Source of the DNA: Bacteroidales bacterium
GTDB taxonomy: Bacteria; Bacteroidota; Bacteroidia; Bacteroidales; JAFGUD01
Direction of reading: 5' to 3'
DNA: 53,455 bases
NCBI GenBank assembly: GCA_016938685.1
Contig: JAFGUD010000279.1
Coordinates: 1 to 53,455 of the forward strand
The position numbers and the translations under genes were made by a program. Positions 17,367-26,165 of the stretch are shown here, piece by piece. Numbering within the stretch: position 1 is the stretch's first letter; each line of letters begins with the position of its first letter. Under the pieces are notes generated by a model, which did not search any database, was not told where the DNA came from, and saw only the letters and a list, made by a program, of their open reading frames with translations.

Positions 17367-18473
17367 ATGAACAAAGTTAATATAATTTTTATTATAACGT
17401 TTTTGACTTTTTTAGTTTTGTCTTCATCTGAAGCAAAAAGTCAGGATTACGGAGCAACCAATTGGTATGAAAGTATTAGTGCTACTAACAAAGACGGTTT
17501 TAAACCTCCTTTGACGAAAAAAGAAGAAAAAATTAGAAGAAAAGCCAAAAGATTGAGTCTTACTCATAAAGATATTCAAGTTCTTAATCTTAAAGAGAGG
17601 GGAAAGGATTTAACATTTAAACAAAAATTGAGATATCCTTTTGCAAAGAGAAAAAAGAAAAAGTTAGATGAACTTCAGGAAAAATATGATAGTCAGCAAA
17701 AATCTCAGACTTCGGCTACGCCCGGCTATTTGGAGCCTGATGACAAGAACGCTTTGACCATTGAGGAAAAAGAATTAATGAAAAAAGCAGAGCAGGATAC
17801 TGTTGAATTAAGTAAAAAAGAAAAAAGGATTTTAAAAAGAGCTGAACGAAAACAGAAGAAACAAGAAAAATACGAACAAAAATTTAAGTATGTTGAAGTA
17901 ACAGCACAAGAACAAGCTATTCTTGATAAGAAAAAACACATGCCTGATTCCTTAACAAAAGATGAAAAAAAGCAAATTAAAGATATTAAGAAAAAAATTA
18001 AACATAATGCAAAGACAAAAGATCGAATACATCAGTTCTACGTAGATAGTGCAATTGCAACTGGTGCTCCTATGCCAATACAAAAGAAAAAATTTAGTCT
18101 CCCTAAAATATCATTCAGAAAGAAAAAAATGAAACCTTCTTCTTATTCGAAGAAAAAAATGAGAATTGAGAAAAAATTTAATACGCCTCCAAATAATTAT
18201 TCGAGAATTATGGAGAAGAAAAAAGGAGACAAGAAATTATCTAAACATGATCAAAAAGTTCTTCAAAAATATAGACAGAAAAAACCCACAAATGACTGGA
18301 TCTATAAGCAGAAAATGGATAAATTGAACGATAAACAATTTAAAAAGAATCAGCTTAAATCTACTCGTAAAATGATGAAAAAAAGAGAAAAAGAATCGAA
18401 AAAACCTCATAAACAAAGGCAAAAATTTTTAAGAAAAACAAAATTTTTGAATTTGTTTAAAAAGAAAAAATAA
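17367..18473 (+). CDS. Exported lysine-rich repetitive protein of unknown function
   Basis: A 368-aa protein with a signal peptide (ending SEAKS|QDYG) and an extremely basic mature chain dominated by Lys, Arg and Glu. It contains a loosely periodic helical motif of the form L(S/T)xKExKxxKKA, seen at LTKKEEKIRRKAKRLSLTHKD (about 51), LTIEEKELMKKAE (about 131), LSKKEKRILKRAE (about 149), LTKDEKKQIKDIKKK (about 196) and LSKHDQKVLQKYRQK (about 294). No known domain or catalytic motif was recognised. A periplasmic or surface protein that contacts polyanions (nucleic acid, LPS, teichoic-like or capsular polymers) is possible but speculative. The translation is continuous and codon use matches its neighbours, so it is a real gene. 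Confidence 0.75.
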   Translation: MNKVNIIFIITFLTFLVLSSSEAKSQDYGATNWYESISATNKDGFKPPLTKKEEKIRRKAKRLSLTHKDIQVLNLKERGKDLTFKQKLRYPFAKRKKKKLDELQEKYDSQQKSQTSATPGYLEPDDKNALTIEEKELMKKAEQDTVELSKKEKRILKRAERKQKKQEKYEQKFKYVEVTAQEQAILDKKKHMPDSLTKDEKKQIKDIKKKIKHNAKTKDRIHQFYVDSAIATGAPMPIQKKKFSLPKISFRKKKMKPSSYSKKKMRIEKKFNTPPNNYSRIMEKKKGDKKLSKHDQKVLQKYRQKKPTNDWIYKQKMDKLNDKQFKKNQLKSTRKMMKKREKESKKPHKQRQKFLRKTKFLNLFKKKK

Positions 18474-18550
18474 TTTTGCAAAGAAATCTATAAAAAAGAG
18501 GTGCTTTTGTGCTACATTTTTTTGATTTGTATTAATGTTAAAACATACTT

Positions 18551-19882
18551 ATGAAAAATACATATTCGCCAAATGAATTTATAATTAAGGAACTGGGAAC
18601 CAGAAGAGTTAATTCGCCGATTCGTCTTTCTGAGGTTGATGGTGATGGAATTTATAATTATCTTGAATCAGACGAAAGAATTCTTTATGATCCTAATTTG
18701 AAAAACCTTAAAACGCTTCAAGAACAAGGAATTGAGCCGATAAGTTTCGAGAAAACAGGACCTTATGAAAAAATATTTTTTGACCCAAGTAAAACCAAAG
18801 TTGGTATTGTTACTTGCGGAGGACTTTGTCCGGGATTGAATAATGTTATTCGGGGTTTGGTAATGGAATTGTTTTATCGTTATAATGTAAATAGAGTTAT
18901 TGGATTTAAGTATGGATATGAGGGATTTGTTTCCGAATTTGGGCATTCTTATGTGGAATTGACCCCACAAAATATAGAAAATATTCATACTATGGGAGGA
19001 ACTTTTTTAGGCTCTTCCAGAGGAAAACAAGATGTTGAAACGGTTGTTGATACCTTGGACATTTTAAATATTAATGTTTTGTTTACTATCGGAGGAGATG
19101 GTACTCTTCGTGGCGCACATGGTATTGTAGAAGAAATAGAAAAAAGAGGTTTGAAAATTTCCGTAATAGGAATTCCTAAAACAATCGACAACGATATAAA
19201 TTTTATTGACCGAAGTTTTGGGTTTGAAACAGCGGTTTCTATTGCAAGTGAAGTAATAAAAAATGCACATAATGAAGCAAAAGGAGCGCATAATGGAATT
19301 GCTATTGTGAAACTTATGGGGCGACAATCCGGTTTTATTGCGGCCACAGCTGCATTAGCTACTCAAGAAGCAAATTTTGTTCTGGTTCCCGAAACGGTTT
19401 TTTCTCTTGAAGGAGAAAAAAGTTTTATTGAAGTTTTAAAAAAACGAACTGTTGACAAAAGTCATTCATTAGTAATAGTAGGAGAGGGCGCCGGGCAGTA
19501 TTTGTTTGAAGATCAGGAGTTTGATACTGATGCTTCCGGAAATTTGAAGTTTAAGGATATTGGTATTTATCTGAAAAATAAAATTGCAGAAGGATTTAAA
19601 AAAGATAGTATTGCTCATACAATTAAATATATTGACCCCAGCTACATAATCAGAAGTGCTCCGGCTAATGCTTCGGATAGTCGTTTTTGTATTCAACTTG
19701 CACAACAAGCTGTTCACGCTGCAATGGCAGGAAAAACTGATGCGGTTGTTGGTTACTGGAATCAAAATTTTACTCTTTTGCCTATTCCGGTTACTGTTAA
19801 AGAAAGAAAACAAATTGATTTGGAGGGGGAACTTTGGTGGAGTGTTCTTGAAACAACAGGACAGCCAACTTCTATGAAGTAG
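18551..19882 (+). CDS. 6-phosphofructokinase (ATP type, long group II form)
   Basis: A 443-aa PFK-A superfamily enzyme phosphorylating fructose 6-phosphate at C1 in glycolysis. Motifs are TCGGLCPGLNNVIRG (about 88-102), GGDGTLRGA (171-179), the catalytic PKTIDNDI (199-206) and MGRQSGFIA (about 256-264). The second Gly of the donor site (GGDG, not GGDD) favours ATP. The Lys in PKTIDNDI (usually Gly in E. coli PfkA) is the residue seen in PPi-type enzymes and trypanosomatid-type ATP-PFKs. Relatives are often annotated 'diphosphate-fructose-6-phosphate phosphotransferase'. The about 80-aa N-terminal extension is typical of this long clade. The stop is 2 bp before the sugar transferase start. Confidence 0.9.
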   Translation: MKNTYSPNEFIIKELGTRRVNSPIRLSEVDGDGIYNYLESDERILYDPNLKNLKTLQEQGIEPISFEKTGPYEKIFFDPSKTKVGIVTCGGLCPGLNNVIRGLVMELFYRYNVNRVIGFKYGYEGFVSEFGHSYVELTPQNIENIHTMGGTFLGSSRGKQDVETVVDTLDILNINVLFTIGGDGTLRGAHGIVEEIEKRGLKISVIGIPKTIDNDINFIDRSFGFETAVSIASEVIKNAHNEAKGAHNGIAIVKLMGRQSGFIAATAALATQEANFVLVPETVFSLEGEKSFIEVLKKRTVDKSHSLVIVGEGAGQYLFEDQEFDTDASGNLKFKDIGIYLKNKIAEGFKKDSIAHTIKYIDPSYIIRSAPANASDSRFCIQLAQQAVHAAMAGKTDAVVGYWNQNFTLLPIPVTVKERKQIDLEGELWWSVLETTGQPTSMK

Positions 19883-19884
19883 TT

Positions 19885-21297
19885 ATGAATAAATTTAAGC
19901 AAACTTTAAAATATGTTTTGTCTGATGTTATTGCTGCGGGGCTTGCATGGACTTTGTTTTTCTTCTTTAGAAAAATTTATATTGAATCTAAATATTTTGG
20001 CGAAGTATATCTCTCTATTGATTCTAATTTTTATCTTGGTATTACTTTAATTCCTCTCTCGTGGCTCTTAATTTATTACATTTCGGGTTATTATTATGAT
20101 ATTTATAGAAAGTCAAGGTTGAAAGAAATTTCACAAACCTTTTCAATGTCGCTTTTTGGAGTTTTAATTATATTTTTTAAATTGATTTTAGACGATATTA
20201 TAACATCTTATAATGATTATTACCAGTCTCTTTTGTTCCTTTTTTTAGCTCATTTTCTGCTGACATATATTCCCAGGGTTTTTATTACCAGCAATACAAT
20301 AAAGAAAATTCATTCAAAAAAAATAGGCTTTCCTACATTGCTAGTTGGTAGTAATGGTCAGGCTGCGAAAATTTTCCGCGAAATTGAAGATATGAAAAAA
20401 TCTCCCGGAAATAAATTCGTAGGTTTTGTTAATATTTATAACCATTCAAATCCGGAGCTTGAAGTAGATATTCCTTGTTTGGGCAAATACGAAGATTTAC
20501 CTGAAATAATCAATAAAAATAAAATAGAAGAAGTAATTATTGCCATCGAGTCAAGCGAACATAATGAAATTAAAGATATATTAAGTAAGTTATTATTTAC
20601 AAATGTGAGGGTTAAAATTTTGCCTAGTTTGTATGATATAATATCAGGTTATGTGACATTGGTTACTCTATACAAAACTCCTCTTATTGAGATACATAAT
20701 CGTAGGATGAGCGTTAGTCAGGAAAATCTTAAACGGATTATTGATGTCTCGTTATCATTGTTAGCCGTTATTATACTAATTCCTGTTTATTTTGTTGTAG
20801 CCTTGGGCGTTAAGTTGTCGTCCAAAGGTCCTGTTTTTTACAAACAGGAAAGAGTTGGAAAGAACAGCAAACCTTTTAAAATAATTAAGTTCAGATCGAT
20901 GTTTATTGATGCAGAAAAAGATGGTCCTGCTCTTTCTAGTTCTTCCGACAGTAGAATTACTCCTTTTGGTAAGTTTATGAGAAAAACTCGTCTTGATGAA
21001 ATCCCTCAATTTTTTAATGTTATTTTTGGAGAAATGGCTTTGGTTGGACCTCGTCCTGAACGCCAATTTTATATTGACCTGATTGTGCCACAAGCTCCTT
21101 TTTATATGAGTTTATTAAGAGTTAAACCGGGGATTACTTCACTTGGGCAAGTAAAATATGGCTATGCCGAAAATGTTGAACAAATGATAGAACGCATGAA
21201 ATACGATTTGGTTTATCTGCAGAATATGTCAATTTATCTTGATTTTAAAATAATGATACTTACCGTTAAAACAGTATTTGAAGCTTCCGGGAAATAG
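19885..21297 (+). CDS. Polyprenyl-phosphate sugar phosphotransferase (WbaP/WcaJ-like)
   Basis: A 470-aa inner-membrane enzyme that starts an exopolysaccharide or O-antigen unit by moving a sugar-1-phosphate from UDP-sugar to undecaprenyl phosphate. Four N-terminal hydrophobic segments (about 8-135) are followed by a CoA-binding-like Rossmann domain (about 145-260, PTLLVGSNGQAAKIFREIE), a further membrane helix (about 287-305), and the catalytic bacterial sugar transferase domain with GPVFYKQERVGKN, FRSM, TRLDEIPQFFNV and GPRPERQFY. It follows phosphofructokinase after only 2 bp but shares no pathway step; no other glycan genes lie in the window. Confidence 0.88.
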   Translation: MNKFKQTLKYVLSDVIAAGLAWTLFFFFRKIYIESKYFGEVYLSIDSNFYLGITLIPLSWLLIYYISGYYYDIYRKSRLKEISQTFSMSLFGVLIIFFKLILDDIITSYNDYYQSLLFLFLAHFLLTYIPRVFITSNTIKKIHSKKIGFPTLLVGSNGQAAKIFREIEDMKKSPGNKFVGFVNIYNHSNPELEVDIPCLGKYEDLPEIINKNKIEEVIIAIESSEHNEIKDILSKLLFTNVRVKILPSLYDIISGYVTLVTLYKTPLIEIHNRRMSVSQENLKRIIDVSLSLLAVIILIPVYFVVALGVKLSSKGPVFYKQERVGKNSKPFKIIKFRSMFIDAEKDGPALSSSSDSRITPFGKFMRKTRLDEIPQFFNVIFGEMALVGPRPERQFYIDLIVPQAPFYMSLLRVKPGITSLGQVKYGYAENVEQMIERMKYDLVYLQNMSIYLDFKIMILTVKTVFEASGK

Positions 21298-21359
21298 TTT
21301 TTTCTCTTAATTATTCTTTCTTCGTTTTTTTTTTACATTTAATTATTGATGTTTTTTTG

Positions 21360-21367
21360 TAGATTTG
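21360..21367 (+). promoter_or_regulatory. -7 box for the 1092-aa outer-membrane protein gene
   Basis: TAGATTTG matches TAnnTTTG. No convincing TTTG lies 19 bp upstream. It would give a leader of about 110 nt containing a 4-codon ORF (MKRL-stop, 21390-21404) whose start context AACAGATGAAACG is repeated exactly at the real start (21477-21489). Confidence 0.4.
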
Positions 21368-21481
21368 CAGTATCTTCAAAAATTAACAGATGAAACGACT
21401 ATGATTCATTTTAAAACACACAATTAGATGATTATCATAGGAGTTCCATCTGTACCTCTGAAAATAAAAAATAATAAACAG

Positions 21482-24400
21482 ATGAAACGTTTTTTTGCTA
21501 TAATAATCCTTTTGACCATAGTTGCTACTGCAAATGCTCAATATTATAATGGATTACAAATGAGTTTCGGTAAAAACCGTATCCAATATAAACCATTTAC
21601 TTGGCGTTATTTGCCATACGATACTTACGATGTGTATTTTTACGACAGAGGAGTTAATCTCGGCAAATATGCAGCTGAAAACATCGATAAAATAATGGCT
21701 GAATACGAGAATTATTTTTCGGTTATTTACCATGAAAAAGTATTGTTTGTAATTTATAATAAGTTAGGCGATTTCAGACAGAGTAACGTAGGCTTGCAAA
21801 CAGGAAATATTGAATTTAATCTTGGAGGAGATATTCAGTTGTTGGATAACAAAGTGTTTATTTATTACGAAGGTGATCATCAAAAATTTGAACAAAATAT
21901 TAGAAAAGCAATAGCAAGACTTTACGTTAGAAAAATTCTTTACGGAACTGCTTTTACTGATAAATTGGCTAATTCTACTCTTCTTAATGTTCCGCCATGG
22001 TTCGAAGAAGGACTTGTTTCTTATGTTGCTCAACCCTACGATATTAACGTGTTTAATAACGTTAGAGATATGCTTGAAAACAGGAAAAAGATTCAATTTA
22101 ATCATCTTATTGGCGAACAGGCTACTTATATTGGGCATTCTTTTTGGTATTTTATTGCAGAAACTTATGGCGAAGATGTTATTTCAAATATCTTATACTT
22201 TGCAAAAATTAGTAAAAGTATAAAAAATGCAGTGTATTTTGTTTTGGGAAAGTCTCTTAATAAAATTACTGATGAATGGAGAGCTTACTACGAAGCCAAA
22301 TTTGACATTGAAAATAAAAATGTTCCTGATTATGCCTCGGAAGTTTATAAGTCTAAGAAAAAAAGAATTTATCAGAATTTTAAAATCAGTCCTGATGGGA
22401 AAAATGTTGCTTTTGTAGAAAATTTTGAAGGAAAGTACAAAGTTTTTATGTACAATTCCGAAACTGATGAGAAACAAAAATTATATAAAGAAGGTCAACG
22501 TTTAGAACAAATTGTAGACTATAGTTATCCTTATCTTTCTTGGAACCACAGCGGTAAAATATTGGCTTTTACCACAGAAAAGGAGAGTATTGTTACTTTT
22601 TGGACTTATAACCTTGAAAAAGACGAATTAAAATCTAAAATTTTACCATATATCAGCAAAGTGCTGTCTTTTTCCTTTTCTCCTAATGGTTATTATGTCG
22701 CTTTTTCTGCTATTTCAAATGGCTATACAGATATTTTTGTTTTCAATATGCTTACCAGTCAAATGGAAAGAATAACTTATGATTTAGCCGACGATTTATC
22801 TCCTCAATTTAACCAATATTCTGATAAAATTATTTTTTCTTCAAATAGAACTTACGATACTATTCAACGATTCTTTAATTATGAAGACAATTATCCTTTG
22901 TCTAAAACATTTGACCTTTATTTTTTGGATTTTAAGGCTGAAAATATAGTTGTTACTCCGTTGACCGCTACTAAATTTTCTAACGAAAATGAGGTTATTA
23001 GTGCCGGAAATGACAGATATTTTTTTCTTTCTGATTCTTCAGGAGTTAATAATAGGTATTTGTTAAATTTTGATAGTACAATTAGCTTTATTGATACAAT
23101 TGTTCATTACAGATATGTCACTAAAATAACTCAGGTTACTGAATATACCAAGAATATAGAATCGCAGGATATTAAAAGAAACTACATTGGTGAGATTCTT
23201 TTGGATAACAAAAAAATGAGAATGTTTGAATATCCTTTTTCTTATGATGATATTTCTAATAATTCTATAGTACAAAAACCAACATATTTCAGGGCAAAAT
23301 ACTATAAAAATCAGATTTACAAACTTGAAAAACAAAAAGAAAATATTAGATTAAAGGAATTTGCTGAAAAAAAATTAGACAGTTTATATCCTTATTATCA
23401 AGCAAAAATACTAGCTCCGGATACTTCTAAAATTGACATCAATAATTATGTTTTTGAAGTGGAAAAAGATACAGTTTTTAGAGCTTTTTTTGAAAAGGAA
23501 AATGCCGAAAAGAAAGATACTTCTAGATTTCCTCAAATGAGAGTTTATCACCCAACATTTTATATCAATGATTTAAAAAGTCAAATTGATTTTAGTATGT
23601 TAAATCAAACTTATCAACCTTTTACCGGTGGTCCTTTCTTTTTTAATCCCGGAATGAGTTTGTTTACAACTGTCGGAATAGATGAGCTATTTAATGATTA
23701 TAAACTTTTAGGTGGCTTTAGATGGGGTTTTAATAATTCTATGGAATATTTATTGAGTATAGAAAATCTTAAAAAACGGGTTGATAAACAGCTGATTTTT
23801 TATAGACAAGTGCTTTCTAATGATTTTAGTCAAAATGATTACGAATATAATCTGCAGAAAATGAAAGTGAATCAGTTGATGTTTATTTTACGCTATCCTT
23901 TTAATCAGGTAACTTCTGTAAAAGGAACTTTGATGGGTAAATACGACAGAACAATTCATCTTTCAACAGAGTATACTACTTTGGTAGAACCTGATCATTA
24001 CAGTGTTTATACGGGAGCCAAAATTGAATACATTTTTGACAACACTAAAGATTTGTCTTTAAATTTAATGGAAGGGATTAGATTTAAAGTTTTTGGAGAA
24101 TTTTATCAGCAAGTTGAAGGAGATTTTGATTATACGGTAGTATTGGGGGCAGATTTAAGAGTTTATAAAAAAATATTTAGAAATTTTATTTATGCCGGTC
24201 GCATTGCAGGAAGCACTTCACAAGGTTCGGGTAAAGTTCTGTATTATTTGGGAGGTGTAGATAATTGGTACGATTTGTCTTTTGACCCAACTGGAAAAGG
24301 TTTTTTCGATCAATCTGTAAATATCAATTACGATGAAAATTATTTGTTTCAGGCAGTAGCTACCAATATGCGTGGTTTTAGTCAAAATATTAGAAATGGT

Positions 24401-24760
24401 AACAGCTTTTTGCTTAGTAATCAGGAATTAAGATTACCTATTATTCAGGTTTTTGCAAATCATCCTATGAATTCAGAATTTTGGTACAACCTTCAAGTGG
24501 TAGGTTTTTTTGATATTGGTTCGGCTTGGAATGGTTGGTCTCCTTATGATGAAAAAAATATTTATAATACTATTATTGTTCAGCGAGATCCATTTACAGT
24601 TATTGTTGATATTGATAGACCGCCTTTTGTTTATAGTTATGGATTTGGACTAAGAACAAAATTATTAGGTTATTTTGTGCGGTTAGACTGGGCTTACGGA
24701 AAAGAAGGTCATTTTTCTCATGACCCTAAATTCTATTTTTCTTTAAGTTTAGATTTTTAG
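21482..24760 (+). CDS. Giant outer-membrane protein: peptidase-MA-like domain, PD40 propeller, C-terminal beta-barrel
   Basis: 1092 aa from the ATG at 21482, chosen because MKRFFAIIILLTIVATANA|QYY is a clean signal peptide; the frame is open to 21428. Residues about 25-260 resemble peptidase-MA/gluzincin-type domains (PPWFEEGLVSYVAQP, GHSFWYFIAETYG), but a HExxH zinc motif is absent. About 320-520 carry PD40/TolB-like propeller blades (KISPDGKNVAFVENFEG, SFSPNGYYVAFSA, IFSSNRTYDT). The last approximately 350 residues look like a beta-barrel of the surface-antigen/Omp85 kind, ending FYFSLSLDF with a C-terminal Phe as BAM substrates do. Related Bacteroidota proteins are often called 'TolB-like'. 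A role in protein or lipid handling at the outer membrane is inference. Confidence 0.75.
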   Translation: MKRFFAIIILLTIVATANAQYYNGLQMSFGKNRIQYKPFTWRYLPYDTYDVYFYDRGVNLGKYAAENIDKIMAEYENYFSVIYHEKVLFVIYNKLGDFRQSNVGLQTGNIEFNLGGDIQLLDNKVFIYYEGDHQKFEQNIRKAIARLYVRKILYGTAFTDKLANSTLLNVPPWFEEGLVSYVAQPYDINVFNNVRDMLENRKKIQFNHLIGEQATYIGHSFWYFIAETYGEDVISNILYFAKISKSIKNAVYFVLGKSLNKITDEWRAYYEAKFDIENKNVPDYASEVYKSKKKRIYQNFKISPDGKNVAFVENFEGKYKVFMYNSETDEKQKLYKEGQRLEQIVDYSYPYLSWNHSGKILAFTTEKESIVTFWTYNLEKDELKSKILPYISKVLSFSFSPNGYYVAFSAISNGYTDIFVFNMLTSQMERITYDLADDLSPQFNQYSDKIIFSSNRTYDTIQRFFNYEDNYPLSKTFDLYFLDFKAENIVVTPLTATKFSNENEVISAGNDRYFFLSDSSGVNNRYLLNFDSTISFIDTIVHYRYVTKITQVTEYTKNIESQDIKRNYIGEILLDNKKMRMFEYPFSYDDISNNSIVQKPTYFRAKYYKNQIYKLEKQKENIRLKEFAEKKLDSLYPYYQAKILAPDTSKIDINNYVFEVEKDTVFRAFFEKENAEKKDTSRFPQMRVYHPTFYINDLKSQIDFSMLNQTYQPFTGGPFFFNPGMSLFTTVGIDELFNDYKLLGGFRWGFNNSMEYLLSIENLKKRVDKQLIFYRQVLSNDFSQNDYEYNLQKMKVNQLMFILRYPFNQVTSVKGTLMGKYDRTIHLSTEYTTLVEPDHYSVYTGAKIEYIFDNTKDLSLNLMEGIRFKVFGEFYQQVEGDFDYTVVLGADLRVYKKIFRNFIYAGRIAGSTSQGSGKVLYYLGGVDNWYDLSFDPTGKGFFDQSVNINYDENYLFQAVATNMRGFSQNIRNGNSFLLSNQELRLPIIQVFANHPMNSEFWYNLQVVGFFDIGSAWNGWSPYDEKNIYNTIIVQRDPFTVIVDIDRPPFVYSYGFGLRTKLLGYFVRLDWAYGKEGHFSHDPKFYFSLSLDF

Positions 24761-24819
24761 TACTTGTAAAACAGGTTTTTAATTACAGAATAGATTAACA
24801 CTTAGACTTATTTTTTTTG

Positions 24820-24827
24820 TAAATTTG
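24820..24827 (+). promoter_or_regulatory. Candidate -7 box for the lipoprotein-LRR-rimO cluster
   Basis: TAAATTTG fits TAnnTTTG. It lies 120 bases before the lipoprotein ATG at 24947, and the upstream -33 element is not clear. Confidence 0.35.
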
Positions 24828-24946
24828 CCTGTCAAATGTTTTTTTTCACACAAGATTTTTGCTTTTTTTTAGTTTTAATATTAAAGGTTCCAAAAAAAAC
24901 TGGAATGATAATTAAGTCGTTACTTAAATCAACTTAAAAATAGATT

Positions 24947-25462
24947 ATGAAAAAATATGTGTTTTTTGCCTTAGTCTTTATTTTTGCATCTTGTGTCGAT
25001 GGAATGATTACTTTTTATGTTAATGATTCAACCGATACCACAATTGAAAGTTCTTTTCCAATTAACTTACCTATTAATATTCCAATTCCCCCTGTTAGTA
25101 CAACTGCTACTCAGGAATATGAAAATAATAAAACAGCTCCAAACTTAATTGAAGAAGTTATTCTTGAAAAATTGACTGTGACCATTACTAATCCTTCTAC
25201 CGAAGATTTTTCAGTCTTAAAATCCGTTCATATTTATATGAAAAAATCTGATGATTCTGATAAAGTTGAGGTTGCATATCTTGATAATATTAGTTCTACT
25301 GCTAAATCAGTGGATTTAATTTGCACCGAAGCAAATTTGGTAGAATATCTTAGAGAAGATTCTTATAAAATAGATACCGAAGTTGAAGTAAAAGAGTATT
25401 TATTACATGATGTTGATATTCATATAGATTTAAAATTTAATGTTACCGCAAAAGTTTTATAA
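24947..25462 (+). CDS. Lipoprotein of unknown function
   Basis: A 171-aa lipoprotein with lipobox IFASC (Cys16). The mature part opens with a Ser/Thr/Pro-rich linker (INLPINIPIPPVSTT), followed by a compact beta-rich domain (about 65-171) with alternating hydrophobic strands (LEKLTVTITNP, LKSVHIYMKK, DVDIHIDLKFNVTAKVL). The strand pattern is reminiscent of LEA14/WHy-type sandwich domains, but no diagnostic motif was found. It starts the cluster with two LRR genes 12 bp downstream, so the products may act together at the periplasm or surface. Confidence 0.7.
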   Translation: MKKYVFFALVFIFASCVDGMITFYVNDSTDTTIESSFPINLPINIPIPPVSTTATQEYENNKTAPNLIEEVILEKLTVTITNPSTEDFSVLKSVHIYMKKSDDSDKVEVAYLDNISSTAKSVDLICTEANLVEYLREDSYKIDTEVEVKEYLLHDVDIHIDLKFNVTAKVL

Positions 25463-25474
25463 AAAAACAAAGAG

Positions 25475-26128
25475 ATGAAGAAGATATTAATTGCGCTTAT
25501 ACTGACGTCTTTATTTTCTTTTGGATTAGCAAAAGGACAAAATTCGGCTGATGATTCAACAAAGTTAGATCTTCAAAAGGTGTTTTATACATGGAACGAA
25601 GCTATGAAAGCTCCTCAGTATGTCTGCAATTTATATTTGAATGGCAGAACTCTCGATACTCTTTCTCCTCAAATTGGGAAAATGGTTAATCTTAGGGTTT
25701 TACTTATCAGTAAAAACAAATTAACTTCTTTGCCTGTCGAAATTGGGCTGCTTAAACTTTTAATTAGGCTAAATGCCTCTGATAATAGGCTTACTGAGCT
25801 GCCTTCTTCTTTTAGCGGTTTGCAAAAATTAGAAGAACTCAATCTGAGTAATAACAAAATTAAAAAATTACCAACCGATTTTGGTAATCTAAAAAGTTTA
25901 AAAAAATTATATTTGCAAAATAATGATATTTCTTCATTGCCGGCTAGTATTTCTGAATTGCAAAATTTGGAGGTTTTGAATTTATCTAATAACTTGTTGG
26001 ACTCGTTACCTCACGAAATTAGATTGATGACAAACTTGAAAGTTTTAGTTTTAGAACAAAATAATATTGACGCTCATTCAAAAGATATTATTAAAAGGTT
26101 CTTGACTCAAACTGAAGTTATTTATTAG
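25475..26128 (+). CDS. Exported leucine-rich repeat protein, copy 1
   Basis: A 217-aa protein. The signal peptide ends GLAKG|QNS. A short cap (FYTWNEAMKAPQYVCNLYL) is followed by about six 23-residue LRRs of the bacterial/plant-like LxxLxLxxNxLxxLPxxIGxL type (for example LEELNLSNNKIKKLPTDFGNL, LKKLYLQNNDISSLPASI) and a C-terminal cap IDAHSKDIIKRFLTQTEVIY. LRR proteins usually bind other proteins; the target is unknown. It is closely paralogous to the next gene, with the same length and the same caps. Confidence 0.85.
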   Translation: MKKILIALILTSLFSFGLAKGQNSADDSTKLDLQKVFYTWNEAMKAPQYVCNLYLNGRTLDTLSPQIGKMVNLRVLLISKNKLTSLPVEIGLLKLLIRLNASDNRLTELPSSFSGLQKLEELNLSNNKIKKLPTDFGNLKSLKKLYLQNNDISSLPASISELQNLEVLNLSNNLLDSLPHEIRLMTNLKVLVLEQNNIDAHSKDIIKRFLTQTEVIY

Positions 26129-26165
26129 TCAGTAAATGATTTTTTTAGATTAAAGCAAATATAAA

